NCBI RefSeq assembly: GCF_000378225.1
Contig: NZ_KB905141.1
Span: forward strand, 1,255,326-1,319,325
From: Methylophilus methylotrophus DSM 46235 = ATCC 53528
GTDB taxonomy: Bacteria > Pseudomonadota > Gammaproteobacteria > Burkholderiales > Methylophilaceae
Direction of reading: 5' to 3'
Length of the DNA stretch: 64,000 nt
Below are positions 45,765-56,328 of this stretch, one piece after another. The translations under genes and the position numbers were made by a program. Below the pieces are notes generated by a model. That model had not been told where the DNA came from, ran no database searches, and saw only the letters and a list, made by a program, of their open reading frames with translations. Every line of letters starts with the position of its first letter. The stretch's first letter is position 1.

Positions 45765-48700
45765 ACCGATTCCTCTTCTACAATATGCCCGTGGTGACGC
45801 ACTTTTTTCTCATTGGTCAGCCAGGTAAAGAACAATGGGATAAAGATGGTAGCGACAAAGGTGGCCAGCAACATACCGCCGAACACGCCCGTCCCCATGG
45901 ATTGACGCGCAGCCGCACCGGCACCTGTCGCAAACACGAGTGGTATAATCCCGAGCACAAACGCCATCGACGTCATCACAATCGGTCTGAAGCGCAAGCG
46001 CGCAGCCTCCAGTGCCGCCTCAGCCAATGGCATGCCCTCTTCCATTTTCTGTGAGGCAAACTCCACGATCAGGATGGCGTTTTTCGCCGCCAGGCCAATC
46101 AGGGTAATCAACCCAATCTGGAAGTAAATGTCATTGTTCATACCGCGTGTCAGCACTGCAATCAGGGCACCGGTCATGGCAAACGGAATCGCCATAATCA
46201 CTGCCAGTGGCAATGCCCAGGTTTCAAACTGTGCGGCCAGAATCAGGAACACCATCACGGTAGCGAAAGCAAACGCAACCAATGCGGCAGAACCTGTGCG
46301 TTTCTCCTGATAAGCCTGGCCTGTCCACGCAACCTGATAGCCATCAGGCAAGTTTTCCTTGGCGATTTTTTCTACCAGTTTGATCGCATCACCAGAGCTC
46401 ACACCCGGCGCACCGCTACCAAATATCTTGGCAGACAGCAGACCGTTGTAACGCTCCAGTTGCTCGGCACCGACAATATTGCTGACTTTAGCCAGGGCTG
46501 ACATCGGCACCATATTGCCATCCGGACTCTCGGCCGTTGGCTGGCTACGCACGTAGACCTTACCCAGATCTTCAGGCTTCATGCGGTACTCAGCTTCGGC
46601 CTGTAGCTGTACCCGGTAGGTACGGCCATTGCGGTTAAAGTCGTTGACGTACAGCGAACCCATGGTACTTTGCAGGGTGGCATAAATGTCCGCAATCTTC
46701 ACATTCTGTGACAAGGCTTTGGCTTCATCCACCTCAATAAAGAGTTGCGGCACCGTTGGGCGGAAGAAGCTGTTGATGCCGGTCAGTTTGGGATCAGCAC
46801 GCATCGCGTCCATAAAGTTGTTCATGACTTGCGACAGTTTGATCGGGTCCGTATCGCCCTTACTTTGGACATACACTTCAAACCCACCGGCAGAACCCAG
46901 GCCACGAATCGCTGGCGGGTTCACGGCAAAGCCCATACCATCGGGCTGGCTCATACCGATACCAATCAGCTTACCTACCATCTGGTCAGCATTGGTGGTC
47001 CGCGCATCCCAGTCTGTCATACGCACAAACATGGTTGCAGCATTGGTTTTATTGGCACCCGTCAGCAATTCAAACCCATTCACGGCGAATTCATGCGCAG
47101 TGGCAGGATCCTTGGCAACCGCTGCACGGATATTCTCCGTGGTTTGCGAAGTACGCTTGAGGGTCGCACCATCTGGCATCACCACGATACTAATCACATA
47201 ACCCTGGTCTTCTGGTGGAACAAACCCGCCCGGTACCGTACGGAACAGGAAAATCATCACAATCAGCATGCCGCCAAACACAATGGCACCAATGATCTTA
47301 TGATGCAAAGTCAAGTTAACCGTACCAGTATACAAGCGTGTCAGCTTGCCAAACCCCTGGTTAAACTTACGGAAAAATGCATTTTCATGATGATCATTCT
47401 TGAGGATCATGGCGCACAAGGCTGGCGTCAGCGTTAACGCAACCACGCCCGAAATCACCACAGAAATCGCCACGGTCACGGCAAACTGGCGATACAGCTC
47501 CCCTGCAATCCCGCCCTGGAATGCCACAGGGACGAATACCGCGCACAGCACCAGCACAATCGCCACTACGGCGGCTTGCACCTGGGCAATCGATTTAATA
47601 GCCGCATGTAACGGGTTAAGGTTTTCCTCCTTCATCAGGCGCTCGGTGTTCTCGAGCACCACAATCGCATCATCCACCACAATACCAATGGCGAGAATCA
47701 TGGCGAACAGCGTGAGCAGGTTGATTGAGAACCCGAACAGGTACAACCCGGCAAATGTACCGATAATCGAAATCGGCACCGCAATCATCGGGATCAGGGT
47801 TGCACGCCAGCTTTGCAGGAAGAGAAACACAACGATCACGACGAGTACAAGCGCCTCACCAAAAGTATGAAATACTTCTTTGATGGTGGCCTTCACAAAA
47901 TCACTCGTGTCATACGGAATGTTGTATTCCATGCCCTGCGGGAACTTGGCTTTTAACTCCTCAACTTTAGCTTTGATAGCATTCGCTGTATCCAGTGCAT
48001 TGGCCCCTGTTTGCAGGAAGATAGGCATCGCCACCCCTGCTTGCCCGTCCAGGGCAGACTGCACGTTATAGTTTTGCGCGCCCAACTCAACACGTGCTAC
48101 ATCTCTGAGGTATAACACCCCGTTCGGACCCTGTGCACGGATAATAATGTTACCAAACTCCTCAGGATCAATCAGGCGTCCCTTGGCGGTTACAGTAAAA
48201 GCTAATTGCTGGTTGGGAGTTGCAGGCTCAGCGCCGATTTTACCAGCGGCATATTGCGCGTTTTGGGCGCTGATGGCAGTGGCAATATCGCTGGTTGAAA
48301 CCCCCAGCTGCGCCATACGGTCGGGACGCAACCAAACACGCATGGAATAGTCTTGTCCACCAAAAATAGTGACATCACCCACCCCTTTAATGCGTTTGAA
48401 TTCATCCAGCATATTCAAGGTAGCGTAGTTACTCAAAAACAGTCGGTTGTGATCTTTGTTTTTTGAGGTAAGCATCACCACCAGTAAAATGTCATTGGAG
48501 CGTTTTTGCACCACGACACCAGTCCTACGTACGTCCTCAGGCAAGCGGGGCAAGGCAATGTTCACACGGTTACTGACGTTAAACGTTGCTTGGTCAACAT
48601 CGGTACCGATATCAAACGTGGCAGTAATGGTCAACGTACCGCTACTGTCAGAACTGGAGTTAAAGTACAGCAGGTTTTCAACCCCGCTCAATTGCTCCTC

Positions 48701-48895
48701 GATGGGCGCCGCGACGGTTTTGGACAGGGTTTCTGCACTGGCACCAGGATAGGTGGCTGTAATCAATACGGTTGGTGGCGCAATTTGCGGATACTGGGCA
48801 ATCGGCAACTTGAATGCCGCAGCCAGGCCTGCCAACACGATGATGATAGACAGCACGCTAGCAAAAATCGGGCGTGTGATAAAAAATCGGGTCAT
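45761..48895 (-). CDS. RND multidrug efflux pump, AcrB/MexB type (HAE1)
   Basis: Proton-driven inner-membrane trimeric pump of 1044 residues, the usual AcrB length. There are 12 membrane helices and two large periplasmic loops. The proton-relay motif GIVVDDAIVVLENTERLM (two Asp at about 407-408) is intact, as is a Lys/Thr-bearing region near GLAAKNAILIVEFA. N-terminus MTRFFITRPIFASVLSIII is typical. It lies between adaptor and channel genes; 79 bases separate it from the adaptor. High similarity to hydrophobic drug exporters is apparent, but substrate is inferred only from family. Confidence 0.96.
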   Translation of the reverse strand: MTRFFITRPIFASVLSIIIVLAGLAAAFKLPIAQYPQIAPPTVLITATYPGASAETLSKTVAAPIEEQLSGVENLLYFNSSSDSSGTLTITATFDIGTDVDQATFNVSNRVNIALPRLPEDVRRTGVVVQKRSNDILLVVMLTSKNKDHNRLFLSNYATLNMLDEFKRIKGVGDVTIFGGQDYSMRVWLRPDRMAQLGVSTSDIATAISAQNAQYAAGKIGAEPATPNQQLAFTVTAKGRLIDPEEFGNIIIRAQGPNGVLYLRDVARVELGAQNYNVQSALDGQAGVAMPIFLQTGANALDTANAIKAKVEELKAKFPQGMEYNIPYDTSDFVKATIKEVFHTFGEALVLVVIVVFLFLQSWRATLIPMIAVPISIIGTFAGLYLFGFSINLLTLFAMILAIGIVVDDAIVVLENTERLMKEENLNPLHAAIKSIAQVQAAVVAIVLVLCAVFVPVAFQGGIAGELYRQFAVTVAISVVISGVVALTLTPALCAMILKNDHHENAFFRKFNQGFGKLTRLYTGTVNLTLHHKIIGAIVFGGMLIVMIFLFRTVPGGFVPPEDQGYVISIVVMPDGATLKRTSQTTENIRAAVAKDPATAHEFAVNGFELLTGANKTNAATMFVRMTDWDARTTNADQMVGKLIGIGMSQPDGMGFAVNPPAIRGLGSAGGFEVYVQSKGDTDPIKLSQVMNNFMDAMRADPKLTGINSFFRPTVPQLFIEVDEAKALSQNVKIADIYATLQSTMGSLYVNDFNRNGRTYRVQLQAEAEYRMKPEDLGKVYVRSQPTAESPDGNMVPMSALAKVSNIVGAEQLERYNGLLSAKIFGSGAPGVSSGDAIKLVEKIAKENLPDGYQVAWTGQAYQEKRTGSAALVAFAFATVMVFLILAAQFETWALPLAVIMAIPFAMTGALIAVLTRGMNNDIYFQIGLITLIGLAAKNAILIVEFASQKMEEGMPLAEAALEAARLRFRPIVMTSMAFVLGIIPLVFATGAGAAARQSMGTGVFGGMLLATFVATIFIPLFFTWLTNEKKVRHHGHIVEEESV

Positions 48896-48974
48896 ATCGT
48901 TTTTCCTGAAATCGGCCTGGACACCTGTGTCTCAGGCCGTCAATAAAAGGAGGTAAGCGTCAGAAAAATTTTTG

Positions 48975-50162
48975 TTAACTTTTGGCTTTTTCCTGGCCTG
49001 CAGCCGCAGGGGCGGCAGGCGCTGCATCTGGTGCATGTGGGGCCACTGGTGCGCCAGGACGCACTTTGATCAGGTTATCAGTAATCACCTGATCGCCTGC
49101 TTTGAGGCCATCCAGCACAGCCCACCGGTCATTAAACCAGGCACCCGCGACGATAGGACGTACCGCAGCAACCGTTTTACCTTCTTTGTCTTTTTCTGCC
49201 ACAAACACAAACTTGCCTTGTTGCCCAGTCAGTACAGCCGTTTGAGGAATCAGGAATACGCCATCACGCTTGCCGGTGGTCACACGTACACGCACAAATT
49301 GACCTGGTAACAATGCCCTATCAGGATTCTGAAATTCTGCACGCAACTGTTGTGTCCCCAAAGCCGGATCAATCTGGCTAGCAGAAAAATTGATTTTTCC
49401 TGACAAGGGATACTCACTACCGTCTGCCAGAATCAGACGCACATCCTTCACCTTTCCTGGAGTCAAATGCCCGCCCAATGCTTGTAACTCAGACTCGGAG
49501 AGACTGAAACGTACCCAGATCGGGGACACTTGCACAATAGTACTTAGTAAGGTGGTATTGGCACTGGCCAGCGCCCCTTCCGACAAGACAAAACGGCCAC
49601 CGATACCGCTTTCAGGTGCTTTCACATGCGTATAAGACAAGTTCAGCTCTGCTTCACGCAGTTGTGCCTGATATTGCAACAAGATCGCCGCGGCTACTGA
49701 GTTATCAGAGACCGCATTGTCATATTCACGCTGGCTGATAGATTTACTGTCCAGCAAACCTTTCAAACGTTGTGCTTCACGTGCTGTTTGCTCAATACGT
49801 GCTTTCTGCTGGGCAATGAAGGCTCTGGACTGTTCAACCTGAAGCTGATAAGGCACGGGATCAATAAGGAACATATCCTGCCCCGCTTTAACCGGCTCAC
49901 CTTCCTGATATAGACGTTTTAATACAATACCGCCAACACGAGGACGCACTTCAATCTGCTTGGCCCCCTCAGTTTGTGCAACCACTTCAGTTTGAATCGG
50001 AACCGTTTCCGCAGTGACTGCCTGCACGGTCACCGGCATCGCAGGCATACCACCTGCTGCAGGATTTTGTTCGTTGGATGATTTGCCGCAGGCACTCAGT
50101 ACAACACCCAAAGCAAGCACGAGCAAGGTACGACGAGGCTGGATAGTCTGTGAAATCAACAT
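48975..50162 (-). CDS. RND efflux periplasmic adaptor (AcrA/MexA family lipoprotein)
   Basis: 395-residue membrane-fusion protein that links pump and channel. The start at 50162 gives a lipoprotein signal with LSAC (lipidated Cys25) and has TGAGGATAAC before it. The upstream frame to 50306 runs through the promoter region and is rejected. The lipoyl-like halves (RPRVGGIVLKRLYQEGEPVKAGQ, first part RPRVGGIVLK) flank a helical hairpin. The C-terminus is rich in Ala and Pro. It is the first gene of the operon, under a promoter overlapping TetR-type repeats. Confidence 0.94.
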   Translation of the reverse strand: MLISQTIQPRRTLLVLALGVVLSACGKSSNEQNPAAGGMPAMPVTVQAVTAETVPIQTEVVAQTEGAKQIEVRPRVGGIVLKRLYQEGEPVKAGQDMFLIDPVPYQLQVEQSRAFIAQQKARIEQTAREAQRLKGLLDSKSISQREYDNAVSDNSVAAAILLQYQAQLREAELNLSYTHVKAPESGIGGRFVLSEGALASANTTLLSTIVQVSPIWVRFSLSESELQALGGHLTPGKVKDVRLILADGSEYPLSGKINFSASQIDPALGTQQLRAEFQNPDRALLPGQFVRVRVTTGKRDGVFLIPQTAVLTGQQGKFVFVAEKDKEGKTVAAVRPIVAGAWFNDRWAVLDGLKAGDQVITDNLIKVRPGAPVAPHAPDAAPAAPAAAGQEKAKS

Positions 50163-50195
50163 GTTATCCTCAAAAATTTTTAAAATAGACTTGAT

Positions 50196-50244
50196 TACAT
50201 ACACTCTTGGATGTATATTATATACAAACATGTATGTATGTAAA
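50196..50244. promoter_or_regulatory. Efflux operon promoter and probable TetR operator
   Basis: On the minus strand TTTACA (50239-50244) and TATAAT (50217-50222) are 16 bases apart, a strong promoter for the adaptor gene. The same stretch holds two inverted ATACA/TGTAT pairs: ATACA-AACA-TGTAT (50222-50235) and ATACA-CTCTTGGA-TGTAT (50199-50216). Repeats of ACATACA type are known in AcrR operators. The repressor at 50347 would block the promoter here; this is inference. Confidence 0.65.
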
Positions 50245-50346
50245 TGGGGTATTGCAAAAAAGTTGCCAAATATTTCACCCGGCGCAACTGGTAAAATACC
50301 CGTCATACAAGAAACTTTAATGAATGCTTAAAGAGCGATAGAGACT

Positions 50347-50973
50347 ATGGTACGTAAAACCAAAGAAGATGCCGCAATTACCCGCCAGCGCATTATTGAT
50401 GCTGCACGCGAAATGTTCCTGTTAAAAGGCGTGAGCCGCACCAGCCTGGAACAGATTGCCTCACATGCCAGCGTCACGCGCGGTGCTGTTTACTGGCACT
50501 TTCAGAACAAGGCCGAATTGTTTCATGCCATGCGCGAAGAGGTCTACCTGCCTTTGATTGACCGCATGGACGACACACTGCTCGGCAATAGTGATGAAGC
50601 TAATCCAGATCCACTGGGCCGCATCCGCAAACATCTGGAAAGCACTATCCAGATTCTGGACGACGACCAGACGACACGCGCCACCTATGAAGTCATGATG
50701 ACCAAATGCGAATATGTCGATGAGTTTGCCGATGTATTGAAGTCAATTTTAAGTAACTGTAGCGGACTCGTGCACAAAATGGAACAGGCCTATGCAAAAG
50801 CACAGGAAATTGGCCAGGTAGGCACACAACTGACGGCAGCTGAATTGGCACTGGATACACATTTATTTTTCTCAGGCCTGCTGCATATGTGGGTCAAAGA
50901 CACAGAAGGAACATTATTCCGCGACCGCGCCATGCAACTCATTGATGCCCACATCAAACTGCGTAAAAAATAA
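50347..50973 (+). CDS. TetR/AcrR family transcriptional regulator
   Basis: 208-residue one-domain-pair regulator. The N-terminal helix-turn-helix (about 12-60) has RQRIIDAAREMFLLKGVSRT and VTRGAVYWHFQNKAELF, the AcrR/TtgR-type pattern. The C-terminal domain should bind small hydrophobic ligands. It is divergent from the RND efflux operon, with 184 bases between them holding ATACA/TGTAT repeats, so it is probably the local repressor and may also control itself. Ligands unknown. Confidence 0.94.
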   Translation: MVRKTKEDAAITRQRIIDAAREMFLLKGVSRTSLEQIASHASVTRGAVYWHFQNKAELFHAMREEVYLPLIDRMDDTLLGNSDEANPDPLGRIRKHLESTIQILDDDQTTRATYEVMMTKCEYVDEFADVLKSILSNCSGLVHKMEQAYAKAQEIGQVGTQLTAAELALDTHLFFSGLLHMWVKDTEGTLFRDRAMQLIDAHIKLRKK

Positions 50974-51066
50974 GCAATAATTCATTTTACGGATTCCCTG
51001 ATCCGCGTTTTGCAGTTAAAATAGTCAGTCTTTTCACTGACTTATCAGTAGCCACTGATTCATACC

Positions 51067-52104
51067 ATGCAAATCGGACCACATCAACTAAAAAACAACC
51101 TGGTCGTTGCTCCTATGGCAGGCGTCACGGACAGACCATTCCGTATGCTATGCAAAAAAATGGGGGCAGGCTTGGCTGTGTCCGAGATGGTTACCTCCAA
51201 CTCCTTGTTGTACGGCAGTGAAAAAACCAAACGCCGTGCCAACCATGAAGGCGAAGTCAGTCCGATTTCAGTCCAAATTGCAGGCGCTGAGCCAGCCATG
51301 ATGGCCGAAGCCGCCAGACACAACGTCGAGAATGGCGCCCAAATCATAGACATTAATATGGGCTGCCCAGCCAAAAAAATCTGCAATGTCATGGCAGGCT
51401 CTGCTTTGCTGCGCGATGAACCACTGGTGTCGCAAATTCTCAAGGCGGTGGTCAATGCGGTCGATGTCCCGGTCACACTCAAGATCCGCACCGGCTGGGA
51501 CAGGCAAAATAAAAACGCCATCCAAATCGCGAGAATGGCGGAAGATATTGGCGTGCAGGCACTCACCATTCACGGCCGCACCCGTAACGACCTCTACCAT
51601 GGTGACGCAGAATACGACACCATCGCGGCGGTCAAACAAGCCATCAAGATTCCATTGATCGCCAACGGCGATATCACCACACCGGAAAAAGCCAAGTTTG
51701 TGCTTGATTACACCAAAGCGGATGCAGTGATGATAGGCCGTGCCGCACAAGGCCGCCCCTGGATATTCCGTGAAACCGAGCATTTCCTGAACACCGGCGA
51801 ACATATGCTGCCACCGACAGTGGACGAAATTCACCAGGTCATGCTGGAACATCTGCATGATTTGTACGCATTTTATGGTGACCTCACCGGCATGCGCGTC
51901 GCGCGCAAGCATATCTCCTGGTATACCAAGGGCTTATCGGGCTCTGCAGCCTTCCGCCACAACATGAACACCCTGCAGACCATTGAGTTGCAATTGGAGG
52001 CCATCAACGACTTTTTTGCCGAGCTGCGTGCCAGGAACGAGCGTCTGGTATACGCTGACAACGAAGACTCCGATACCGAAAATAACCAGGAGTTGGCGGC
52101 ATAA
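51067..52104 (+). CDS. dusB: tRNA-dihydrouridine synthase B
   Basis: FMN- and NADPH-dependent enzyme that reduces uridine 17 in the D-loop of tRNA. The 345 residues have a TIM barrel with VAPMAGVTDRPFR at the start, the catalytic cysteine in NMGCPAKKICN (about residue 98-108), and the FMN-binding IGRAAQGRPWIF. The helical C-terminal domain follows. The stop overlaps the fis start by one base (TAATG), the classic dusB-fis operon. Confidence 0.97.
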   Translation: MQIGPHQLKNNLVVAPMAGVTDRPFRMLCKKMGAGLAVSEMVTSNSLLYGSEKTKRRANHEGEVSPISVQIAGAEPAMMAEAARHNVENGAQIIDINMGCPAKKICNVMAGSALLRDEPLVSQILKAVVNAVDVPVTLKIRTGWDRQNKNAIQIARMAEDIGVQALTIHGRTRNDLYHGDAEYDTIAAVKQAIKIPLIANGDITTPEKAKFVLDYTKADAVMIGRAAQGRPWIFRETEHFLNTGEHMLPPTVDEIHQVMLEHLHDLYAFYGDLTGMRVARKHISWYTKGLSGSAAFRHNMNTLQTIELQLEAINDFFAELRARNERLVYADNEDSDTENNQELAA

Positions 52105-52340
52105 TGCAAAGCGATGGCAAATTGAGCCTCGCCGTACGCGAGTCACTGGATGAGTATTTCACGCACTTGGACGGCCAACCGCCTCACGCCATTTACGATA
52201 TGGTGCTAGGCTGCGTGGAAAAACCCATGCTGGAATATGTGCTCAACAAAGTAGGCGGCAACCAAAGCAAAGCGGCAGAGATGCTCGGAATCAACCGCAA
52301 TACCCTCAGAAAAAAAATGGCCGTCTATGGCCTGGAATAG
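52104..52340 (+). CDS. fis: DNA-binding protein Fis (short form)
   Basis: Nucleoid protein and global regulator. At 78 residues it is shorter than E. coli Fis (98), as is usual in Betaproteobacteria; the missing part is the N-terminal beta-hairpin that contacts recombinases. The C-terminal helix-turn-helix reads GNQSKAAEMLGINRNTLRKKM (first part GNQSKAAEMLGINRN). It is encoded directly after dusB, with translation coupled. Confidence 0.96.
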   Translation: MQSDGKLSLAVRESLDEYFTHLDGQPPHAIYDMVLGCVEKPMLEYVLNKVGGNQSKAAEMLGINRNTLRKKMAVYGLE

Positions 52341-52412
52341 ATTAATCCCGGTCTGGTGACATTCATCATCAGACCTTTTTACTTTTATCACGCAACTCCA
52401 CTCACATTCATT

Positions 52413-54032
52413 ATGACGATTAAACGCGCGCTTATCAGTGTTTCCGATAAAACCGGTGTGCTCGAACTGGCACAATCCCTCCATCAATTAGGTGTTGAAC
52501 TCCTGTCTACTGGCGGTACTGCCAAACTGTTCCGCGACAACAACATTCCTGTCAAGGAAGTCAGCGACTTTACCGGCTTCCCTGAAATGCTGGATGGCCG
52601 CGTCAAAACACTGCACCCCAAAGTACATGGTGGCTTGTTAGGGCGCCGCGATTTGCCGGAGCATGTCGCCGCCATGCAGCAATACGGCATCGAAAACATC
52701 GATTTGCTGGCAGTAAATCTTTACCCATTTGAAGCCACGGTGGCCAAAGCCAACTGTACGCTGGAAGACGCAATTGAGAATATTGATATCGGCGGCCCAG
52801 CCATGGTGCGTTCCGCGGCAAAAAACTGGAACGACGTGACCGTGTTAACCGACGCAGCCCAGTATGCCGAAGTTGTGACTGAGCTCAAGGCCAACAATGG
52901 CACAGTTTCTAAAGCGACACGCTTCAAATTATCCGTGGCTGCGTTTAACCGCATTGCGCAATACGATGCTGCCATTAGCAATTACCTGTCTGCGATTGAT
53001 TTTGCAGAAACGGAGTCGGCTGGCAAACCGGTACTGAGCCAGTTCCCAGGCCAGATGAACAGCAACTTTGTTAAAGTACAAGACTTGCGCTATGGTGAAA
53101 ACAGCCATCAGCAAGCGGCGTTTTACCGCGACCTCTACCCTGCCCCCGGCAGCCTGGCGACTGCCCAGCAACTGCAAGGCAAAGAGCTCAGTTACAACAA
53201 CATTGCAGATGCAGATGCCGCCTGGGAAGCCGTAAAATCTTTCACTGGTCCTGCTTGCGTAATTGTTAAACATGCAAACCCATGTGGCGTGGCATTGGGT
53301 GTGAATGCCCTCGAAGCTTACAGTAAGGCTTTCAAAACCGACCCAACCTCTGCTTTTGGCGGCATTATCGCATTTAACACGATGCTGGATGGCGCCGCAG
53401 CGGAAGCCGTTTCCAAGCAGTTTGTGGAAGTGCTGATTGCGCCTGACTTTACACCGGAAGCCCTGGCCATTTTTACCGCGAAAGCCAATGTGCGTGTATT
53501 GAAAATCGCCTTGCCACAAGGCGGGGCCTTACCATCAAACCCAAGCGCCTGGGAGCAAGGCCGCAATGCGGTTGATTCCAAACGTGTTGGCTCAGGCATT
53601 TTGCTGCAATCTGCCGACAACCATGACATGCAATTGGCCGACCTCAAAGTGGTGACCAAGCTGCAACCCAGTCCGCAGCAAATGCAAGACTTACTGTTTG
53701 CCTGGAATGTGGCCAAGTATGTGAAATCCAATGCCATTGTGTTCTGCGGTAACGGCATGACCCTGGGCGTAGGGGCTGGACAAATGAGCCGCGTGGACAG
53801 CACCAAGATTGCCGCGATCAAGGCACAAAATGCAGGCCTGAGCCTGCAGGGGTCTGTGGTCGCTTCTGACGCCTTTTTCCCGTTCCGTGACGGTGTAGAC
53901 GTATTGGCCGACGCTGGTGCAAGCTGCGTCATCCACCCGGGTGGTAGCATGCGCGACGAAGAAGTCATTGCTGCTGCGGACGAACGTGGATTAGCCATGG
54001 TGGTGACGGGTATCCGTCATTTCAGGCATTAA
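52413..54032 (+). CDS. purH: Bifunctional AICAR transformylase / IMP cyclohydrolase
   Basis: Catalyses the last two steps to IMP: formylation of AICAR with 10-formyl-tetrahydrofolate, and ring closure. The 539 residues start with [20 protein letters not shown]. The IMP cyclohydrolase part (1 to about 200) has STGGTAKLF and [14 protein letters not shown]. The transformylase part has KHANPCGVA (essential Lys-His near 285) and ends with [12 protein letters not shown]. The frame is open 19 codons further up, but this start fits the family. purD follows on the same strand. Confidence 0.98.
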   Translation: MTIKRALISVSDKTGVLELAQSLHQLGVELLSTGGTAKLFRDNNIPVKEVSDFTGFPEMLDGRVKTLHPKVHGGLLGRRDLPEHVAAMQQYGIENIDLLAVNLYPFEATVAKANCTLEDAIENIDIGGPAMVRSAAKNWNDVTVLTDAAQYAEVVTELKANNGTVSKATRFKLSVAAFNRIAQYDAAISNYLSAIDFAETESAGKPVLSQFPGQMNSNFVKVQDLRYGENSHQQAAFYRDLYPAPGSLATAQQLQGKELSYNNIADADAAWEAVKSFTGPACVIVKHANPCGVALGVNALEAYSKAFKTDPTSAFGGIIAFNTMLDGAAAEAVSKQFVEVLIAPDFTPEALAIFTAKANVRVLKIALPQGGALPSNPSAWEQGRNAVDSKRVGSGILLQSADNHDMQLADLKVVTKLQPSPQQMQDLLFAWNVAKYVKSNAIVFCGNGMTLGVGAGQMSRVDSTKIAAIKAQNAGLSLQGSVVASDAFFPFRDGVDVLADAGASCVIHPGGSMRDEEVIAAADERGLAMVVTGIRHFRH

Positions 54033-54122
54033 TTTTATCCGCCGATCAACTCTCGACAATATCGGCGTTTATCTGCGGTCAATTATTGTTTTATCACATT
54101 CAACATTTAAGGTAGCTGATTA

Positions 54123-55391
54123 ATGAAAATCTTGGTCATTGGTAGCGGCGGCCGCGAGCACGCGCTGGCATGGAAGGTCGCTCAAAACAAAGAGGTGAGC
54201 CGTGTGTATGTCGCACCCGGCAACGCAGGGACCGCCACCAACCCGGACATGATCAATGTACCCCTGACTAAAGTGGAAGACTTGGTCAAGTTTGCAGAAG
54301 ATGAACAAATTGCACTGACCATCGTCGGCCCGGAAGCCCCTTTGTCCCAAGGCGTGGTCGACGCTTTCCGCGCGGCTGACCTGAAAATTTTTGGGCCAAC
54401 GAAAGCAGCCGCTCAACTGGAAAGTTCCAAAGACTTTGCTAAAGCCTTTATGTTTCGCCATGGCATCCCCACTGCCAAATACCAGACTTTTAGTGACGTC
54501 ACTCAAGCGCATGCCTATATTGATGCCAATGGCGCGCCTATCGTGATCAAAGCCGACGGCCTTGCCGCGGGTAAGGGTGTCGTGGTTGCCATGACGCTCG
54601 AAGAAGCCCATGCCGCCGTGGATGCCATGTTGTCAGACAACAAGCTTGGTGATGCCGGTGCACGCGTGGTCATCGAAGAGTTTTTAACCGGCGAAGAAGC
54701 CAGTTTCATGGTCATGGTCGATGGTAAAAACATCCTGCCATTGGCCACCAGCCAGGATCACAAACGCTTGCTGGATGCTGACCAAGGCCCGAACACCGGT
54801 GGCATGGGTGCTTATTCACCTGCGCCCGTGGTGACCCCAGACATCCATGCCAAAGCCATGCGTGAAATTATCGTACCAACGGTAGAAGGCATGGCAAAAG
54901 ACGGCATTCCTTATACTGGTTTCCTGTATGCCGGGTTGATGATTAGTCCAACTGGCGAAGTCAAAACCCTGGAATTCAACTGTCGCATGGGTGACCCGGA
55001 AACACAACCCATCATGATGCGCTTGAAGTCGGACCTGGTAGAACTGGCCGAGCACGCCGTCAATGGCACCCTGGACCAGGCCAAAGCTGAATGGGACTGG
55101 CGGTTTGCCTTGGGCGTGGTAATGGCAAGCGCCAACTACCCTGAAACACCAAGATTGGGCGACGAAATCACTGGCCTGCCAAAAGACCTGCAAGACGGTC
55201 ACGTATTCCACGCTGGCACCACTCTAAAAGATGGCAAGATCGTCACCAGTGGCGGTCGCGTGTTGTGCGTGACGGCATTGGGTGAAACCGTCAAATTTGC
55301 CCAACAACAAGCTTACAAAGTGTTGGAACAAATCCAGTTTGATGGCGCTCAGTATCGTAAAGACATTGGCTACCGCGCCATTAAAAACTAA
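54123..55391 (+). CDS. purD: Phosphoribosylamine-glycine ligase
   Basis: ATP-grasp enzyme that makes glycinamide ribonucleotide (GAR), the second step of purine synthesis. The 422 residues open with [18 protein letters not shown]. They contain the ATP-grasp core [16 protein letters not shown], the [18 protein letters not shown] signature, and [12 protein letters not shown] for metal binding. It lies 90 bases after purH, so the two purine genes are probably cotranscribed or coregulated. Confidence 0.98.
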   Translation: MKILVIGSGGREHALAWKVAQNKEVSRVYVAPGNAGTATNPDMINVPLTKVEDLVKFAEDEQIALTIVGPEAPLSQGVVDAFRAADLKIFGPTKAAAQLESSKDFAKAFMFRHGIPTAKYQTFSDVTQAHAYIDANGAPIVIKADGLAAGKGVVVAMTLEEAHAAVDAMLSDNKLGDAGARVVIEEFLTGEEASFMVMVDGKNILPLATSQDHKRLLDADQGPNTGGMGAYSPAPVVTPDIHAKAMREIIVPTVEGMAKDGIPYTGFLYAGLMISPTGEVKTLEFNCRMGDPETQPIMMRLKSDLVELAEHAVNGTLDQAKAEWDWRFALGVVMASANYPETPRLGDEITGLPKDLQDGHVFHAGTTLKDGKIVTSGGRVLCVTALGETVKFAQQQAYKVLEQIQFDGAQYRKDIGYRAIKN

Positions 55392-55411
55392 GCGCACTCA
55401 AGAACCAGGTT

Positions 55412-56326
55412 ATGACAGAGAACATCCAACCGCAAGCCGTCTTTGATTACCTGCAAGGATTGCAAAGCCGTATCGTTGAAGCGATCGAACTCGTCGATGG
55501 CAAAACCTTTCTGCAGGATAGCTGGCAACGCCCCGAAGGCGGTGGCGGCAACTCATGCCTGCTTGAAGGGGGTAATGTGTTTGAACGCGCCGGGGTTGGA
55601 TTCTCCCATGTGCTGGGGAACAAGTTGCCGCCAGCAGCCAGTGTGGCCCACCCTGAGGCCGCTGGCCGTCCGTGGGAAGCCATGGGTGTTTCGCTGGTAT
55701 TTCACCCGCATAATCCCTACGTACCCACCGTACATATGAATGTGCGATTTTTTGTCGCCAAGGCACAACAGGCTGGTGAACAGGATATTTGGTGGTTTGG
55801 CGGCGGCATGGACCTCACACCTTATTATGGCTTTGAGGATGACTGCATACACTTCCACCGCGTCAACAAGGAAGCACTCGCGCCTTTTGGTGCCGACTAT
55901 TACACCAAATTCAAAAAAGAATGCGACAGCTACTTTTTCCTCAAGCACCGCAAGGAACCTCGTGGGATTGGCGGTGTGTTTTTTGATGACTTCAGTGAAT
56001 TAGGTTTCGACCAGAGCTTTGCCTTGCAACGTGCCGTCGGCGATGCGTTTATTAACGCTTACTTGCCGATTGTGCAACGCCGAAAGGATAAAGCTTATGG
56101 CGAGCGTGAGCGCGATTTCCAGGCGTATCGCCGTGGCCGTTATGTTGAGTTTAACCTGATTTTTGACCGCGGCACGATTTTCGGCCTGCAATCAAATGGC
56201 CGTACCGAGTCTATTTTGCTGTCTATGCCACCGATAGTGAAATGGCGCTATGACTGGAAACCAGAAGCCAGTAGTGCAGAAGCCAAGCTGTACAGCGATT
56301 TTTTGATTGAGAAAGACTGGGTGTAA
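55412..56326 (+). CDS. hemF: Oxygen-dependent coproporphyrinogen-III oxidase
   Basis: Aerobic haem enzyme that converts coproporphyrinogen III to protoporphyrinogen IX with O2. The 304 residues show [19 protein letters not shown], the metal-binding site region [11 protein letters not shown], and [18 protein letters not shown], followed by [17 protein letters not shown]. All belong to HemF and not to the radical SAM HemN. The gap to purD is 20 bases, and apeB follows after 2 bases. Confidence 0.98.
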   Translation: MTENIQPQAVFDYLQGLQSRIVEAIELVDGKTFLQDSWQRPEGGGGNSCLLEGGNVFERAGVGFSHVLGNKLPPAASVAHPEAAGRPWEAMGVSLVFHPHNPYVPTVHMNVRFFVAKAQQAGEQDIWWFGGGMDLTPYYGFEDDCIHFHRVNKEALAPFGADYYTKFKKECDSYFFLKHRKEPRGIGGVFFDDFSELGFDQSFALQRAVGDAFINAYLPIVQRRKDKAYGERERDFQAYRRGRYVEFNLIFDRGTIFGLQSNGRTESILLSMPPIVKWRYDWKPEASSAEAKLYSDFLIEKDWV

Positions 56327-56328
56327 CC

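Noticed and set aside
46745-47437. 230-codon plus-strand frame opposite the RND pump gene
   Set aside because: Antisense shadow of a highly conserved gene; no independent signals.
50163-50306. Upstream extension of the efflux adaptor frame by 48 codons
   Set aside because: It covers the promoter and operator repeats; the lipoprotein signal begins at 50162 after a good ribosome-binding site.
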